A stretch of 18,111 nucleotides of DNA from CAZBWE01 sp964581905 (GCA_964581905.1 CAZOQJ010000041.1:1-18111), one strand, 5' to 3'. Positions 7,301-15,929 are shown, counted from the stretch's first letter. Notes: a model not told the origin generated them from the sequence alone. Numbers and translations: made by a program.

Positions 7301-8134
7301 AGCGGCGTGCTGCAAATGGTAAGGATTTATATTGCAGTTAAACGAACCCTGTCAATTGGAGATAAAATAGCCGGCAGACATGGCAACAAGGGTGTTATTG
7401 CCAAGATTCTGCCTGAGGAGGATATGCCGTTCCTCGAAGACGGCACTGCTCTGGATATATTGCTGAATCCTCTCGGCGTGCCAAGCCGAATGAATGTCGG
7501 CCAAATTCTCGAAACACATCTTGGATGGGTAGCAAAGGTCCTGGGATTCCAGGCAATCAGCCCTGTCTTCGACGGTGCTACCGAAGATGATATCAACAAA
7601 CTAACCGCCGAAGCAAACAAGCTTATGAGACAACGAAGGCCTGAACTCGAAGAGAAAAAACAGGCACCGCCAGATGACGAATTTTTTATCAATGTCCTGC
7701 CAACACTTAAAACCCAGTTGTATGACGGCAGAACAGGTGAGCCCTTCGACCAATGTGCAACCATCGGATACATCTATATGATGAAACTGCATCATCTTGT
7801 TGATGACAAGATTCACGCCAGAGCAACAGGACCTTATAGTCTCATTACTCAACAGCCGTTGGGCGGCAAGGCCAGAACGGGAGGGCAAAGGTTCGGCGAA
7901 ATGGAGGTTTGGGCCCTGGAAGGATATGGGGCCGCTTATACCCTCCAAGAAATGCTGACGGTCAAAAGCGATGATGTCGAGGGCAGAACTAAAATATACG
8001 AATCCATGGTCAAAGGACAAAACACCCTCGAAGCAGGAACGCCACTATCCTTTGATGTTTTGTGTAATGAAATTAGAGGGCTCGGATTGAATATCCAGCT
8101 TGAAAAGAAAAGGATTGGAAGCTCAGCTTTGTAA
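4364..8134 (+). CDS. rpoB: DNA-directed RNA polymerase subunit beta
   Basis: RpoB forms one jaw of the RNA polymerase core and part of the active site and rifampicin pocket. The product is 1256 aa, within the family range. It begins with the expected FGKGRDTIEVSDLVAIQRTS stretch; the rifampicin region lies at about 440-470, followed by GPGGLNRRRAGFEVRDVHIS and CPIETPEGTNIGLISS; the catalytic-core lysine motif is GDKIAGRHGNKGVI (about 999-1012); the C-terminus has GGQRFGEMEVWALEGYGAAY. In the rifampicin region the residues equivalent to E. coli Q513, D516, H526, R529 and S531 are kept (Q450, D453, H463, R466, S468), but F514 and M515 are V451 and V452 and Q510 is E447. A good GGGAG lies 8 nt before the ATG. 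rpoC follows after 45 nt, as in the usual rpoBC pair. Confidence 0.99.
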   Translation: MVGVNTELPVRSFGKGRDTIEVSDLVAIQRTSYERFLQKDVAPTKRKRIGLEALFREIFPIESYDKKMVLEYLWYELERPHYTPTQCRQLRLTYGYPLKICCRLRTTGGEDLAEQAIYIGEMPAMIGGGEFIVNGAVRVIVSQLHRSPGVDFLIESKEGDRVLHGGRIIPERGSWIEIGVTHKDTLIVRIDQSSKIPSTIFLRAIEPSYGKNEDILRLFYSTKAVSTAKVKPTMWVAEPVVDKESGEIIAKPGTQISDRLSLIRQAGIKHLKVIEDVRDTIILNTLAEDDCQSHEQALLKFYMRLRPGNPPNLEKAKSFFKEKFFDTNRYRLGKVGRFRLNRKFGQNVNENEMTLRPEDFLNTMKYIMALRNNEGEVDDIDHLGNRRLRTIEELASDEIRKGLLKLRKTAQERMSLKPRTEEPLRVADLINSKSVSSSINYFFGRGELSQVVDQTNALSQLAHERRLSALGPGGLNRRRAGFEVRDVHISHYGRVCPIETPEGTNIGLISSLAVFATVDEYGFLLTPYYKVKNGKVTDEIQYLRADEEMKVIFAPPSEVEPETGKINKGIVLARQRGELSHVPSEEVDYVDISPKQIVGVSASLIPFLEHDDANRALMGSNMQRQAVPLLKTEQPLVGTGMEKVVGQNSSMVVRANSSGTVTAVDATKIVINHTNEYELKKFEGLNERTCLNQKPIVRLGDKVKTGQIIADGGSTADGVLALGKNVLVGFVSFDGFNFEDAIIVSEKFCKNDSFTSIHIDEFTAELRETRLGKEEFTPDIPNVSEKALRNLDQYGVVRAGTRVCQGDILVGKVVPKSKTELTPEEKLLHAIFGRAGEDVKNDSLELPTGYEGVVIKTERFCRRGAGSDEEKKHLVEQIKNYEKEMRTKECAIFRQMLDDIHKKLKVNIVDPSTRQKVGASTDDEVIYEQIENFNIKWVRPASMRDNTQKIIDKFWGKIVETQEEKKLRAESLKHGDELPSGVLQMVRIYIAVKRTLSIGDKIAGRHGNKGVIAKILPEEDMPFLEDGTALDILLNPLGVPSRMNVGQILETHLGWVAKVLGFQAISPVFDGATEDDINKLTAEANKLMRQRRPELEEKKQAPPDDEFFINVLPTLKTQLYDGRTGEPFDQCATIGYIYMMKLHHLVDDKIHARATGPYSLITQQPLGGKARTGGQRFGEMEVWALEGYGAAYTLQEMLTVKSDDVEGRTKIYESMVKGQNTLEAGTPLSFDVLCNEIRGLGLNIQLEKKRIGSSAL

Positions 8135-8179
8135 AATGGATTACTAACTCGAAGATTATCAAAACGTAAGGGGCCTTAA

Positions 8180-11100
8180 ATGTTAGGAAATATATACGAT
8201 AGAATTAACGATTACGGTTCGGTCAAGATATCTTTAGCCAGCCCTAATGATATCCGAAGCTGGTCGTTCGGTGAGGTCAAAAAGCCCGAAACAATTAACT
8301 ATAGAACTTATAGACCGGAAAAAGACGGCCTTTTCTGTGAAAGAATCTTCGGGCCTGAACGAGATTGGGAATGTGCATGCGGAAAATATAAAGGAACAAA
8401 GTACAAGGGTATAATTTGCGACCGATGCGGCGTCAAAGTTACGCACAGCCGGGTGCGAAGAAAAAGAATGGGACATATCAATCTCGCTGCGCCGGTAGTG
8501 CACATCTGGTTCTTCAAGGCAATTCCTAACCGCACTGGAAATCTGCTCGCCATGAAATCAGCCGACATCGAAAAAATCGTTTACTTCCAAGACTACGTCG
8601 TTACAAATAACGCAAACAGCCCCTTCGAAGTCGGACAACTGCTCAGTGAAGACGAATACCGGCAGGCCAGCGAAAAATATACTAACGAATTTAAGGCAAT
8701 GATGGGGGCTGAGGCCATAAGAGAACTGCTCGGAAAACTCGACCTCGAAAAAACAGCAATACAACTACGACAAGCTATAAGTAAAACCTCAAGCAAACAA
8801 AAAATGAAAGAGCTTACTAAAAGACTAAAAACCGTCAATGAAGTCAAAAACTCCAAAAATAAACCGCAGTGGATGGTACTCGAAGCTATACCCGTTATTC
8901 CGCCTGACTTGAGACCGCTGGTACTGCTCGAGAGAGATAACTTCGCTACCAGCGACTTAAACGACCTCTACAGAAGAATCATCAACCGAAATAACCGACT
9001 CAAAAAACTCATAGACCTCAATGCCCCTGAGGTCATTATCCGAAATGAAAAACGAATGCTCCAACAAGCGGTGGATTCATTGCTCGACAACGGACGATGC
9101 AGAAGGCCTGTTTTAGGCAGTAATAACCGGCCTCTAAAATCTTTGACCGATATGATTAAAGGTAAACAGGGCCGATTTCGTGAGAACCTGCTCGGAAAAC
9201 GCGTAGACTACTCAGCTCGTTCTGTAATCGTAGTAAGGCCAAACCTAAAGCTCCATCAATGCGGACTGCCAAAGAAAATAGCTCTCGAACTGTACCAGCC
9301 CTTTATTATACGAAAACTTAAGCAACACGGCCTTGCCGATACGATTAAATCCGCCAAAAGAATGATTGAACGGCGTGACGAGCAGGTCTGGGACGTTCTT
9401 GAAGAAGCAATCCATCAACACCCCGTTTTATTAAATCGAGCTCCGACCCTGCATCGAATGGGTATTCAGGCCTTCGAGCCGGTACTCGTAGAAGGCAATG
9501 CCATTATGCTTCACCCATTAGCCTGCAAAGGGTTTAACGCTGACTTCGACGGCGACCAGATGGCCGTACACCTGCCTCTGTCTGTAGAAGCTCAAGCTGA
9601 AACTAATATCTTGATGATGACAACAGCAAATATCTTCTCGCCGGCTAATGGACAGCCCATGGTCGGTCCTTCGCAAGATATGGTCATGGGGAACTATTAT
9701 TTGACCTACAGGTATCCAATCGAAGATGAAAAAGGCAAAAAAGTATTCAGAGATACTTTTGAAGCTATTATGGCCTACGAAATGGGGAAAATCAATCTGC
9801 ACTCTGCAATTAAAGTCAGAATTAATAAAACAGTCATCGACGAGATAAAAATATCAACTCAGGAAAAAATTGCAAAAAGCTCTGAAAATAAAATCACTAT
9901 CAAGACTACGGCCGGACGATGCTTATTTAATGATATCATACCCGACGGATTGCCCTTTTACAATATGACAATGTCTCAAAAGAAACTGAGCGCTGTAATC
10001 AGCGACTGCTTCAAATTCGCAGGGTCTGCCAAAACGGTCGAGCTGCTGGATAAAATCAAAGATTTAGGATTCAAATATGCCACTCTTGCAGGATTGAGCT
10101 TCGGATTAACAGACTTGAAAATACCCGCACGAAAACACGAGATTATCGAAAAGACAGAAAAGAAAGTCAACAAAATCTGCAAAAACTACAGTGAAGGGGT
10201 TTTGACGGAAGGCGAGAGATATAATCAGGTTATTGATGCGTGGACTAATGCTCGCGTCGAGGTTACCGGAGAAATGATGCGCGGCCTTAAAGATGACACT
10301 ACTGAAGATGGATTACCGTATCTGAATCCCATTTATGTTATGAGTGACTCAGGGGCCAGGGGTTCCGTAGACCAGATTCAGCAGCTTGCAGGTATGCGAG
10401 CTTTAATGGCTAAACCAAGCGGCGAGATTATTGAAACACCTATCAAATCAAACTTCAGAGAAGGACTGACCGTGCTTGAGTACTTTAGCTCAACACACGG
10501 CGCACGAAAGGGCTTAGCTGATACCGCATTAAAGACAGCCAACTCGGGTTATCTTACACGAAAACTTATTGATGTGGCTCAAAATGTAATTATCATCGAA
10601 CGTGACTGCGGGACCTTACAGGGAATTACAAAGAGCACAATTAATCGTGGTGAGCAGATAAACATCGACTTCTCTGAACTTATCATCGGTAGAACTGCTC
10701 GGGATAATATCCAGAATCCTATTACCGATGAAATGATTGTGCGCGAAAACGAGGTAATAACACCTGAGGCGGCAGCCAAAATTGAAGCCATCGGAATAGA
10801 TGCTATCAGAGTCAGAAGTCCTCTGACCTGTGACAGCCCATTCGGAATATGTGCCAAGTGCTACGGCTGGGATATGAGTACAGGTAAGCTAGTCGAAGAA
10901 GGGGCGGCGGTCGGTATCGTCGCAGCACAGTCAATTGGTGAACCAGGCACACAACTGACTCTACGTACTTTTCATACCGGAGGAGTAGCTTCCAGAACTA
11001 TCCTCGAAAGAGAGCAAAAAGCCACATTCGTAGGAAGGGTACAGTATCGAGATATAAATGCGGTTTCATTAAAGCGGCAGGACGAAAGTATTCAGACTAT

Positions 11101-12505
11101 AGCGCTTAAACGTAATGGTGAGATAGTAATTCTTGACGAAAAGGACAGGGAACTTGACAGGTTCAAAGTACCCTATGGGGCCACTATTCTGATTAATGAT
11201 GGTCAGGCGGTTAAAACCAATGATGTACTGTTCGGCTGGGACCCGCACCGTACACCAATTTTAGCGGAGGTGCCAGGAGCTATACGATTTGTAGACGTCA
11301 TCGAAGGTGAGACCATCGGATACGAAGAAGCAGCCAAAGGTTCCTTAGTTCCAGGCAGACCTGTAGTTATCGAACATAAGGGCGACAAACACCCACAGAT
11401 TATCATAGAAGATTCAGACGGCAAAATACTCGATGTTCATTACTTACCGGCAGGTGCAAGGATAGAGGTTGACGAGGGTCAACAGGTCCAGGCCGCTCAA
11501 TTGCTTGCTCATCAACCCAGAGCCACCGGCGGGACTCAGGACATCACAGGAGGTTTGCCCAGAGTCACGGAAGTGTTTGAAGCACGCAAGCCCAAAGACC
11601 CGGCAGCAATGGCTGAGATTTCAGGATATATCGAGCTGCGAAGCGATAAGCGTAAGGGCAAGATGACAATCATCATTCGCGCAGAATCAGGAATGGAAAA
11701 GGAACACCACGTTGCTCGCGACAGACATCTCAATGTACACACCGGCGACTTCGTTGAAGCCGGAGATGCCCTGACAGACGGCCCGTTGGTTCCGCACGAC
11801 ATTTTGCGAATTAAAGGCGAAGAAGCGCTGCAGAGATATCTGATTGCAGAGATTCAAAACGTCTACCGCAGCCAAAATGTCACCATCAACGACAAACACA
11901 TCGAAATTATATGCTCTCAAATGATGCGAAAAGTCGAAATTGACTCTGTCGGCGACAGCTCCTTTCTACCAGGTGAGGTCGCTGATAAATTTATATTCAG
12001 AAAAGAAAATGACCAATTAACCAGCAGCATCAAGATTACAAATATCGGCGATACCAAAGAAGTTGCAGGTCAATTAGAAGAAGGTCAAACTTTAAATAAG
12101 AAAGAATTTGCCAGTATTAATGAAAAGATTGAATCTCTGGGTGGCACATCTGCAAAGGGACGAAAGCCAAAGCCCGCAACCGCCAATACCCTTCTTTTAG
12201 GGATAACAAAGGCCTCGCTATGGTCAGACAGCTTTATCGCAGCAGCGAGCTTTCAGGAAACAACTAAGGTCTTGACTGAAGCATCTTTAGCTGCTAAAAT
12301 TGATGAGCTTCACGGCTTAAAAGAAAACGTCATCCTCGGCCACTTAATACCGGCCGGCACAGCTTTTAAGCCGTACTTGGACATGAAGGTCAGACACCTT
12401 GTAGAAGCCCCGCTGCCGAAAGAGTTTGCAGAGGTTAAAAAAGCTAAAGAGGCCGAAGAAAAAGCAGAAGCTGTCATCAAAGAAGCTCTGGGCCTGAAAG
12501 AATAA
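8180..12505 (+). CDS. rpoC: DNA-directed RNA polymerase subunit beta'
   Basis: RpoC carries the catalytic Mg site of RNA polymerase. The product is 1441 aa. The N-terminal zinc finger has Cys pairs in WECACGKYKG and GIICDRCGVKV; the lid/rudder region includes GKRVDYSARSVIVV; the active-site motif NADFDGDQ is at 453-460 with D455, D457 and D459. The second zinc site is complete (C810, C884, C891, C894), followed by the trigger-loop region VGIVAAQSIGEPGTQLTLRT. The C-terminal ITKASL and AASFQETTKVLTEA stretches are standard, and the last 30 residues are a Lys/Glu/Ala-rich tail. AAGGGG lies 6 nt before the ATG. It is a single uninterrupted gene, not split. rpsL begins 28 nt downstream. Confidence 0.99.
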   Translation: MLGNIYDRINDYGSVKISLASPNDIRSWSFGEVKKPETINYRTYRPEKDGLFCERIFGPERDWECACGKYKGTKYKGIICDRCGVKVTHSRVRRKRMGHINLAAPVVHIWFFKAIPNRTGNLLAMKSADIEKIVYFQDYVVTNNANSPFEVGQLLSEDEYRQASEKYTNEFKAMMGAEAIRELLGKLDLEKTAIQLRQAISKTSSKQKMKELTKRLKTVNEVKNSKNKPQWMVLEAIPVIPPDLRPLVLLERDNFATSDLNDLYRRIINRNNRLKKLIDLNAPEVIIRNEKRMLQQAVDSLLDNGRCRRPVLGSNNRPLKSLTDMIKGKQGRFRENLLGKRVDYSARSVIVVRPNLKLHQCGLPKKIALELYQPFIIRKLKQHGLADTIKSAKRMIERRDEQVWDVLEEAIHQHPVLLNRAPTLHRMGIQAFEPVLVEGNAIMLHPLACKGFNADFDGDQMAVHLPLSVEAQAETNILMMTTANIFSPANGQPMVGPSQDMVMGNYYLTYRYPIEDEKGKKVFRDTFEAIMAYEMGKINLHSAIKVRINKTVIDEIKISTQEKIAKSSENKITIKTTAGRCLFNDIIPDGLPFYNMTMSQKKLSAVISDCFKFAGSAKTVELLDKIKDLGFKYATLAGLSFGLTDLKIPARKHEIIEKTEKKVNKICKNYSEGVLTEGERYNQVIDAWTNARVEVTGEMMRGLKDDTTEDGLPYLNPIYVMSDSGARGSVDQIQQLAGMRALMAKPSGEIIETPIKSNFREGLTVLEYFSSTHGARKGLADTALKTANSGYLTRKLIDVAQNVIIIERDCGTLQGITKSTINRGEQINIDFSELIIGRTARDNIQNPITDEMIVRENEVITPEAAAKIEAIGIDAIRVRSPLTCDSPFGICAKCYGWDMSTGKLVEEGAAVGIVAAQSIGEPGTQLTLRTFHTGGVASRTILEREQKATFVGRVQYRDINAVSLKRQDESIQTIALKRNGEIVILDEKDRELDRFKVPYGATILINDGQAVKTNDVLFGWDPHRTPILAEVPGAIRFVDVIEGETIGYEEAAKGSLVPGRPVVIEHKGDKHPQIIIEDSDGKILDVHYLPAGARIEVDEGQQVQAAQLLAHQPRATGGTQDITGGLPRVTEVFEARKPKDPAAMAEISGYIELRSDKRKGKMTIIIRAESGMEKEHHVARDRHLNVHTGDFVEAGDALTDGPLVPHDILRIKGEEALQRYLIAEIQNVYRSQNVTINDKHIEIICSQMMRKVEIDSVGDSSFLPGEVADKFIFRKENDQLTSSIKITNIGDTKEVAGQLEEGQTLNKKEFASINEKIESLGGTSAKGRKPKPATANTLLLGITKASLWSDSFIAAASFQETTKVLTEASLAAKIDELHGLKENVILGHLIPAGTAFKPYLDMKVRHLVEAPLPKEFAEVKKAKEAEEKAEAVIKEALGLKE

Positions 12506-12533
12506 CTTAAATATACGACAAGAGATACGAATT

Positions 12534-12923
12534 ATGCCTACAATAAATCAATTAGTCAGAAAACCAAGAGCAACCCGATTGGGCTCGCCAAAATCGAAAC
12601 GCACTAAACACATGTCCGATATCAGCGGTTCACCCCAAAAAAGAGGTGTGTGTCTAATCGTAAGGACCCAAACGCCCAAGAAACCGAACTCCGCCTTACG
12701 GAAAGTTGCACGTGTCAGGTTGACCAACGGTAAAGAAGTTACAGCTTACATACCCGGGATTGACCACAACCTTCAAGAACACAGCACAGTTCTGATTCGT
12801 GGAGGCAGGGTCAGGGACCTGCCCGGCGTCAGGTATCACATCGTCCGTGGCGTACTCGATAGTGCCGGCGTGGCTAACCGCAAACAAGGTAGAAGCAAAT
12901 ACGGTGCGAAAAAAGTAAAATGA
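12534..12923 (+). CDS. rpsL: 30S ribosomal protein S12
   Basis: S12 sits at the decoding centre and governs translational accuracy. The 129-aa protein has the expected MPTINQLVRKPR start, the QKRGVC and TPKKPNSALRKVARVRLTNG loops and the SKYGAKK end. It is 6 residues longer than E. coli in the segment 14-33. With that offset of 6, E. coli K43 corresponds to K49 (kept), but E. coli K88 corresponds to R94, in GGRVRDLPGVRYH; K88R is a well-known streptomycin-resistance substitution. The aspartate that is beta-methylthiolated in E. coli is present as D95. The upstream site is weak (AAGAG about 12 nt away). It follows rpoC by 28 nt, so rpoBC and str genes are probably co-transcribed. Confidence 0.98.
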   Translation: MPTINQLVRKPRATRLGSPKSKRTKHMSDISGSPQKRGVCLIVRTQTPKKPNSALRKVARVRLTNGKEVTAYIPGIDHNLQEHSTVLIRGGRVRDLPGVRYHIVRGVLDSAGVANRKQGRSKYGAKKVK

Positions 12924-12939
12924 GTTGGTAATCAGTGAT

Positions 12940-12989
12940 TGGTAAATGGTAACTATTTAACCATTCAACCAGTTGCCATTTAACCAGGA
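12940..12989 (+). promoter_or_regulatory. Long hairpin in the rpsL-rpsG spacer, next to the rpsG ribosome site
   Basis: TGGTAAATGGTAACT (12940-12954) pairs with AGTTGCCATTTAACCA (12971-12986): 15 bp with one G-U pair and one bulged A (12982), loop 12955-12970. The rpsG Shine-Dalgarno AGGA (12986-12989) begins at the last base of the stem. An alternative stem uses part of the same arm: AATGGT (12945-12950) with ACCATT (12960-12965), so the two folds exclude each other. In E. coli, S7 represses its own operon by binding this intercistronic region; a similar role here is inference. Confidence 0.5.
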
Positions 12990-12996
12990 ATAAAAA

Positions 12997-13467
12997 ATGA
13001 AAAAGTGGACAAAATCAACTGAACAACTAAAGCCCGACCCTAAATACAATAACAAGCTGGTATCAAAGTTTATCAACTGCCTTATGTTGGACGGCAAAAA
13101 AAATACTGCGCAGCAGGTCTTTTATAACGCCATGGACATTATATCCCAAAAAGTAACCAATGCCGAACCCATTGAGGTATTCGAGAAGGCAATAAACAAC
13201 GTAAAACCGTTAATTGAAGTCCGCAGCAAACGTATTGGCGGAGCCAGCTATCAGGTGCCGATGCAGATAAGCTCAAAACGCCAGCAATCACTCGCCTTCA
13301 GATGGATAATCCAGTCGGCCAGAGCCAAAAAAGGTAAGCCCGTATACGAGCGTCTTGCCTCTGAGCTAATGGATGCTTATAATGGACAAGGCGGCGCAAT
13401 GACAACGCGGGAGAATATCCACAGAATGGCTGAGGCAAACAAGGCATTTGCGCACTTTGGCTGGTAA
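12997..13467 (+). CDS. rpsG: 30S ribosomal protein S7
   Basis: S7 nucleates assembly of the 30S head and touches the E-site tRNA and mRNA exit. The product is 156 aa, the standard length, with DPKYNNKLVSKFINCLMLDG near the N-terminus, the family signature region around GKKNTAQQVFYNAM, the VRSKRIGGASYQVPM beta-hairpin, and a C-terminus with TRENIHRMAEANKAFAHFGW. AGGA lies 7 nt upstream of the ATG, at the foot of the intercistronic hairpin. It is the last gene before the intrinsic terminator, so the long transcript from secE or earlier probably ends here. Confidence 0.98.
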   Translation: MKKWTKSTEQLKPDPKYNNKLVSKFINCLMLDGKKNTAQQVFYNAMDIISQKVTNAEPIEVFEKAINNVKPLIEVRSKRIGGASYQVPMQISSKRQQSLAFRWIIQSARAKKGKPVYERLASELMDAYNGQGGAMTTRENIHRMAEANKAFAHFGW

Positions 13468-13486
13468 TTTATAAGGTATAAGATAC

Positions 13487-13525
13487 AGCGGATAGGAGAT
13501 AGTTTTTCTTGTCCGCTATTTTTTT
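13487..13525 (+). terminator. Intrinsic terminator after rpsG
   Basis: AGCGGATA (13487-13494) pairs with TGTCCGCT (13510-13517), 8 bp with one G-U pair, and is followed by A and seven T (13519-13525). This is a good Rho-independent terminator 20 nt after the rpsG stop. It separates rpsG from fusA, which are normally in one operon. Confidence 0.75.
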
Positions 13526-13603
13526 AATTGTTAAATGATAAATGATGCTCGGAAAAACATTAAAAATAATCAATAAACAGTAATCAATAACCAATTGCAA
13601 GAG

Positions 13604-15831
13604 ATGAACAAACTAAAAAGCTTACGCAATATCGGAATTATGGCCCATATCGACGCCGGTAAGACAACGATAACCGAGCGCATACTCTATTATGCGGGCA
13701 AGACCTACAAAATGGGGGAAGTCCACAACGGCACCGCTGTCATGGACTTTATGGAGGAGGAACAGCAAAGAGGCATTACTATAACTTCGGCCGCGACAAA
13801 ATGTCCCTGGAAGGATTTTGAAATAAACCTTATTGACACACCCGGGCACATCGACTTTACCGCTGAAGTTGAACGTTCTCTACGTGTTCTCGATGGCGCT
13901 GTGGCTGTATTTGACGGCAGCGAAGGTGTACAGGCCCAGAGCGAAACCGTCTGGCGACAGGGACAAAAATACGACCTGCCATGTCTTTGCTTTGTGAACA
14001 AGATGGATAAAACCGGCGCCGATTTCGATATGTCCATTCAAAGCATTCGCGATAAGCTCATTGCCAATCCAGTTGTGCTGCAGATTCCTATCGGCGCGGG
14101 AGACTCTTTTACCGGAATAGTCGACCTGATTAAAATGAAAGCGGTTTTCTACAAGACCGAAAAGCTGGGAGCAACTTTTGAAGAGACTGAGATTCCCGCC
14201 AATTTACAACAAATCGCAAAGCAGTACAGGCACGAGCTGACTGAGCTTGCAGCCGAACACGATGAAGAGTTGATGGACCTCTACGTCCACGACAAGCCCA
14301 TCAGCGTTGAAATGGTCAATAGAGCAATAAGAAAAGGAACTTTAGTCAACAAGCTTCATCCTGTTTTTGTAGGCTCGGCCCTAAAGTATATTGGCGTACA
14401 AAAACTGCTCGATGGTATCGTAGCACATTTACCCTCCCCTCTGGATAAACCCCCGCTGGTTGGACATAAACCAGACGATAAAGATAAAGCAATCTCCATT
14501 AAGTGCGACCGAAATGCCAGCCTTGTTGCGCTTGCATTTAAGATTACCGGCGATATGCACGGCGATTTGACCTTTCTCAGGATTTATCAAGGTACACTCA
14601 AGTCGGGCAAGAGAGTATTAAACGTAAATCGTGATAAGCGAGAAAATATTACCAGACTATTTGAGATGCACGCCAATGAACGCAAATTGCTGGACTCAGC
14701 CAGTGCCGGCGATATTGTTGCAGTGGTCGGGCTAAAACGGACACTTACAGGCGATACGATCTGTGATACAAAAAATCCTGTTTGTTTACCGAGTATTACT
14801 TTCCCACAAACAGTCATGAGTATGTCGATAGAGCCCAGAACGGCAGCAGAAAAAGCAAAATTGGCAGATGCACTGGCTGATTTGAGACGTGAAGACCCGA
14901 CCTTTGAGTGTAAATTTGATGGTGAAACCGGTCAGACAATCATCAGTGGAATGGGTGAATTGCATTTGGAAATCCTNNNNNNNNNNNNNNNNNNNNNNNN
15001 NNNNNNNNNNNNNNNNNNNNNNNNNNNNNNNNNNNNNNNNNNNNNNNNNNNNNNNNNNNNNNNNNNNNNNNNNNNNGTGAAACCGGTCAGACAATCATCA
15101 GTGGAATGGGTGAATTGCATTTGGAAATCCTCCAGCACAAATTGGTAAGAGAAAAAGGAGTTGATGTCAGAGTCGGCAAGCCAAAGGTTGCCTACAAGGA
15201 AGCTATTACAAAATCAATTCAAGCAGAGGGTAAATTCATACGCCAAACAGGTGGTCGAGGCCAATACGGCCATGTTGTTTTGAAGCTTGAGCCATTGTTT
15301 ACGGAAGACGGCCACTGGAGCAGCGATATTGACTTTGAGAGTCAAGTCGGCTCCGATGTAGTACCGAAAGAGTATGTACCTGCTGTAAAAGATGGGTCCA
15401 GGGATGCGTTGAACAGTGGTGTGCTGGCAGGTTTTCCTACTATAGGCGTCAAGATCACGTTGATAGATGGTTCATTCCACTCGGTGGATTCCTCAAGTCT
15501 GGCTTTTGAGCAAGCTGCAGCAATTGCAATGGAAAAGGCGGTCAAGAACGCAGGACCGGTTCTGCTTGAGCCAATAATGCGGCTTCAGGTGGTAGTGCCG
15601 GAAGCGAACTTCGGAGCAGTACAGGGCAATTTACTTGCCAAAAGGGGCTTAATCACGGATTGCCGGATGCATGGAAATATGCGGGTAATCGATGCCAAGG
15701 TGCCTCTGGTCGAGACATTTGGCTACTCCAGCGAAATCAGAAGCGTCACAGCCGGCAGGGGGACATTCACTATGGAGCCATTGACCTATGAGAAAATTCC
15801 GGAGCAACTTGTCGAGCAAATTATCCTTTGA
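13604..15831 (+). CDS. fusA: Elongation factor G (interrupted by a 100-N assembly gap)
   Basis: EF-G is the GTPase that drives translocation and, with RRF, ribosome recycling. ATG 13604 gives MNKLKSLRNIGIMAHIDAGK; a TTG at 13595 is also possible but less family-like. G-domain motifs: AHIDAGKTT (14-22), RGITI switch I (56-60), DTPGH (78-82), NKMD (132-135). After the gap come domain IV (GGRGQYGHVVLKLEP; GSFHSVDSSSLAF with the tip His kept) and domain V (EPIMRLQVVVPEANFGAV; GRGTFTMEPL). A run of 100 N (14977-15076) is flanked by identical 55-nt copies; removing N plus one copy restores one frame of 691 codons (690 aa), normal for EF-G. I treat it as one intact gene. It lies alone between the rpsG terminator and a 761-nt spacer. 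Confidence 0.95.
14922..14976 (+). repeat. Left copy of 55-nt contig-end overlap
   Basis: Identical base for base to 15077-15131. It encodes EF-G ETGQTIISGMGELHLEI. The identity ends exactly at both gap edges, which is the expected footprint of two contigs overlapping by one k-mer, not of a biological repeat. Confidence 0.95.
14977..15076. other. Assembly gap (100 N)
   Basis: Exactly 100 N, a conventional placeholder for a gap of unknown size. The flanking 55-nt identity and the EF-G reading frame indicate that no sequence is missing. Confidence 0.99.
15077..15131 (+). repeat. Right copy of 55-nt contig-end overlap
   Basis: Second copy of 14922-14976. It shifts the EF-G frame relative to the left part because N plus duplication totals 155 nt (not a multiple of three), so the apparent stop shortly after the gap in the left frame is an artefact. 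Confidence 0.95.
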
Positions 15832-15929
15832 GGGGCAATAAAAACGGTGTTTTGAGCCTGTAAACCACAAAGAACCAATACTAATCGATATTTTTTATAT
15901 AAATTTTGAAAATTTTGCCAAAATTCTTA

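Noticed and set aside
14977..15131. fusA as a pseudogene or two genes
   Set aside because: The break coincides with the N gap and a 55-nt contig overlap; collapsing it restores a normal 690-aa EF-G.
14922..15131. Biological direct repeat or insertion-site duplication in fusA
   Set aside because: The copies end exactly at the N run and their length fits an assembly k-mer; no mobile-element sequence is present.
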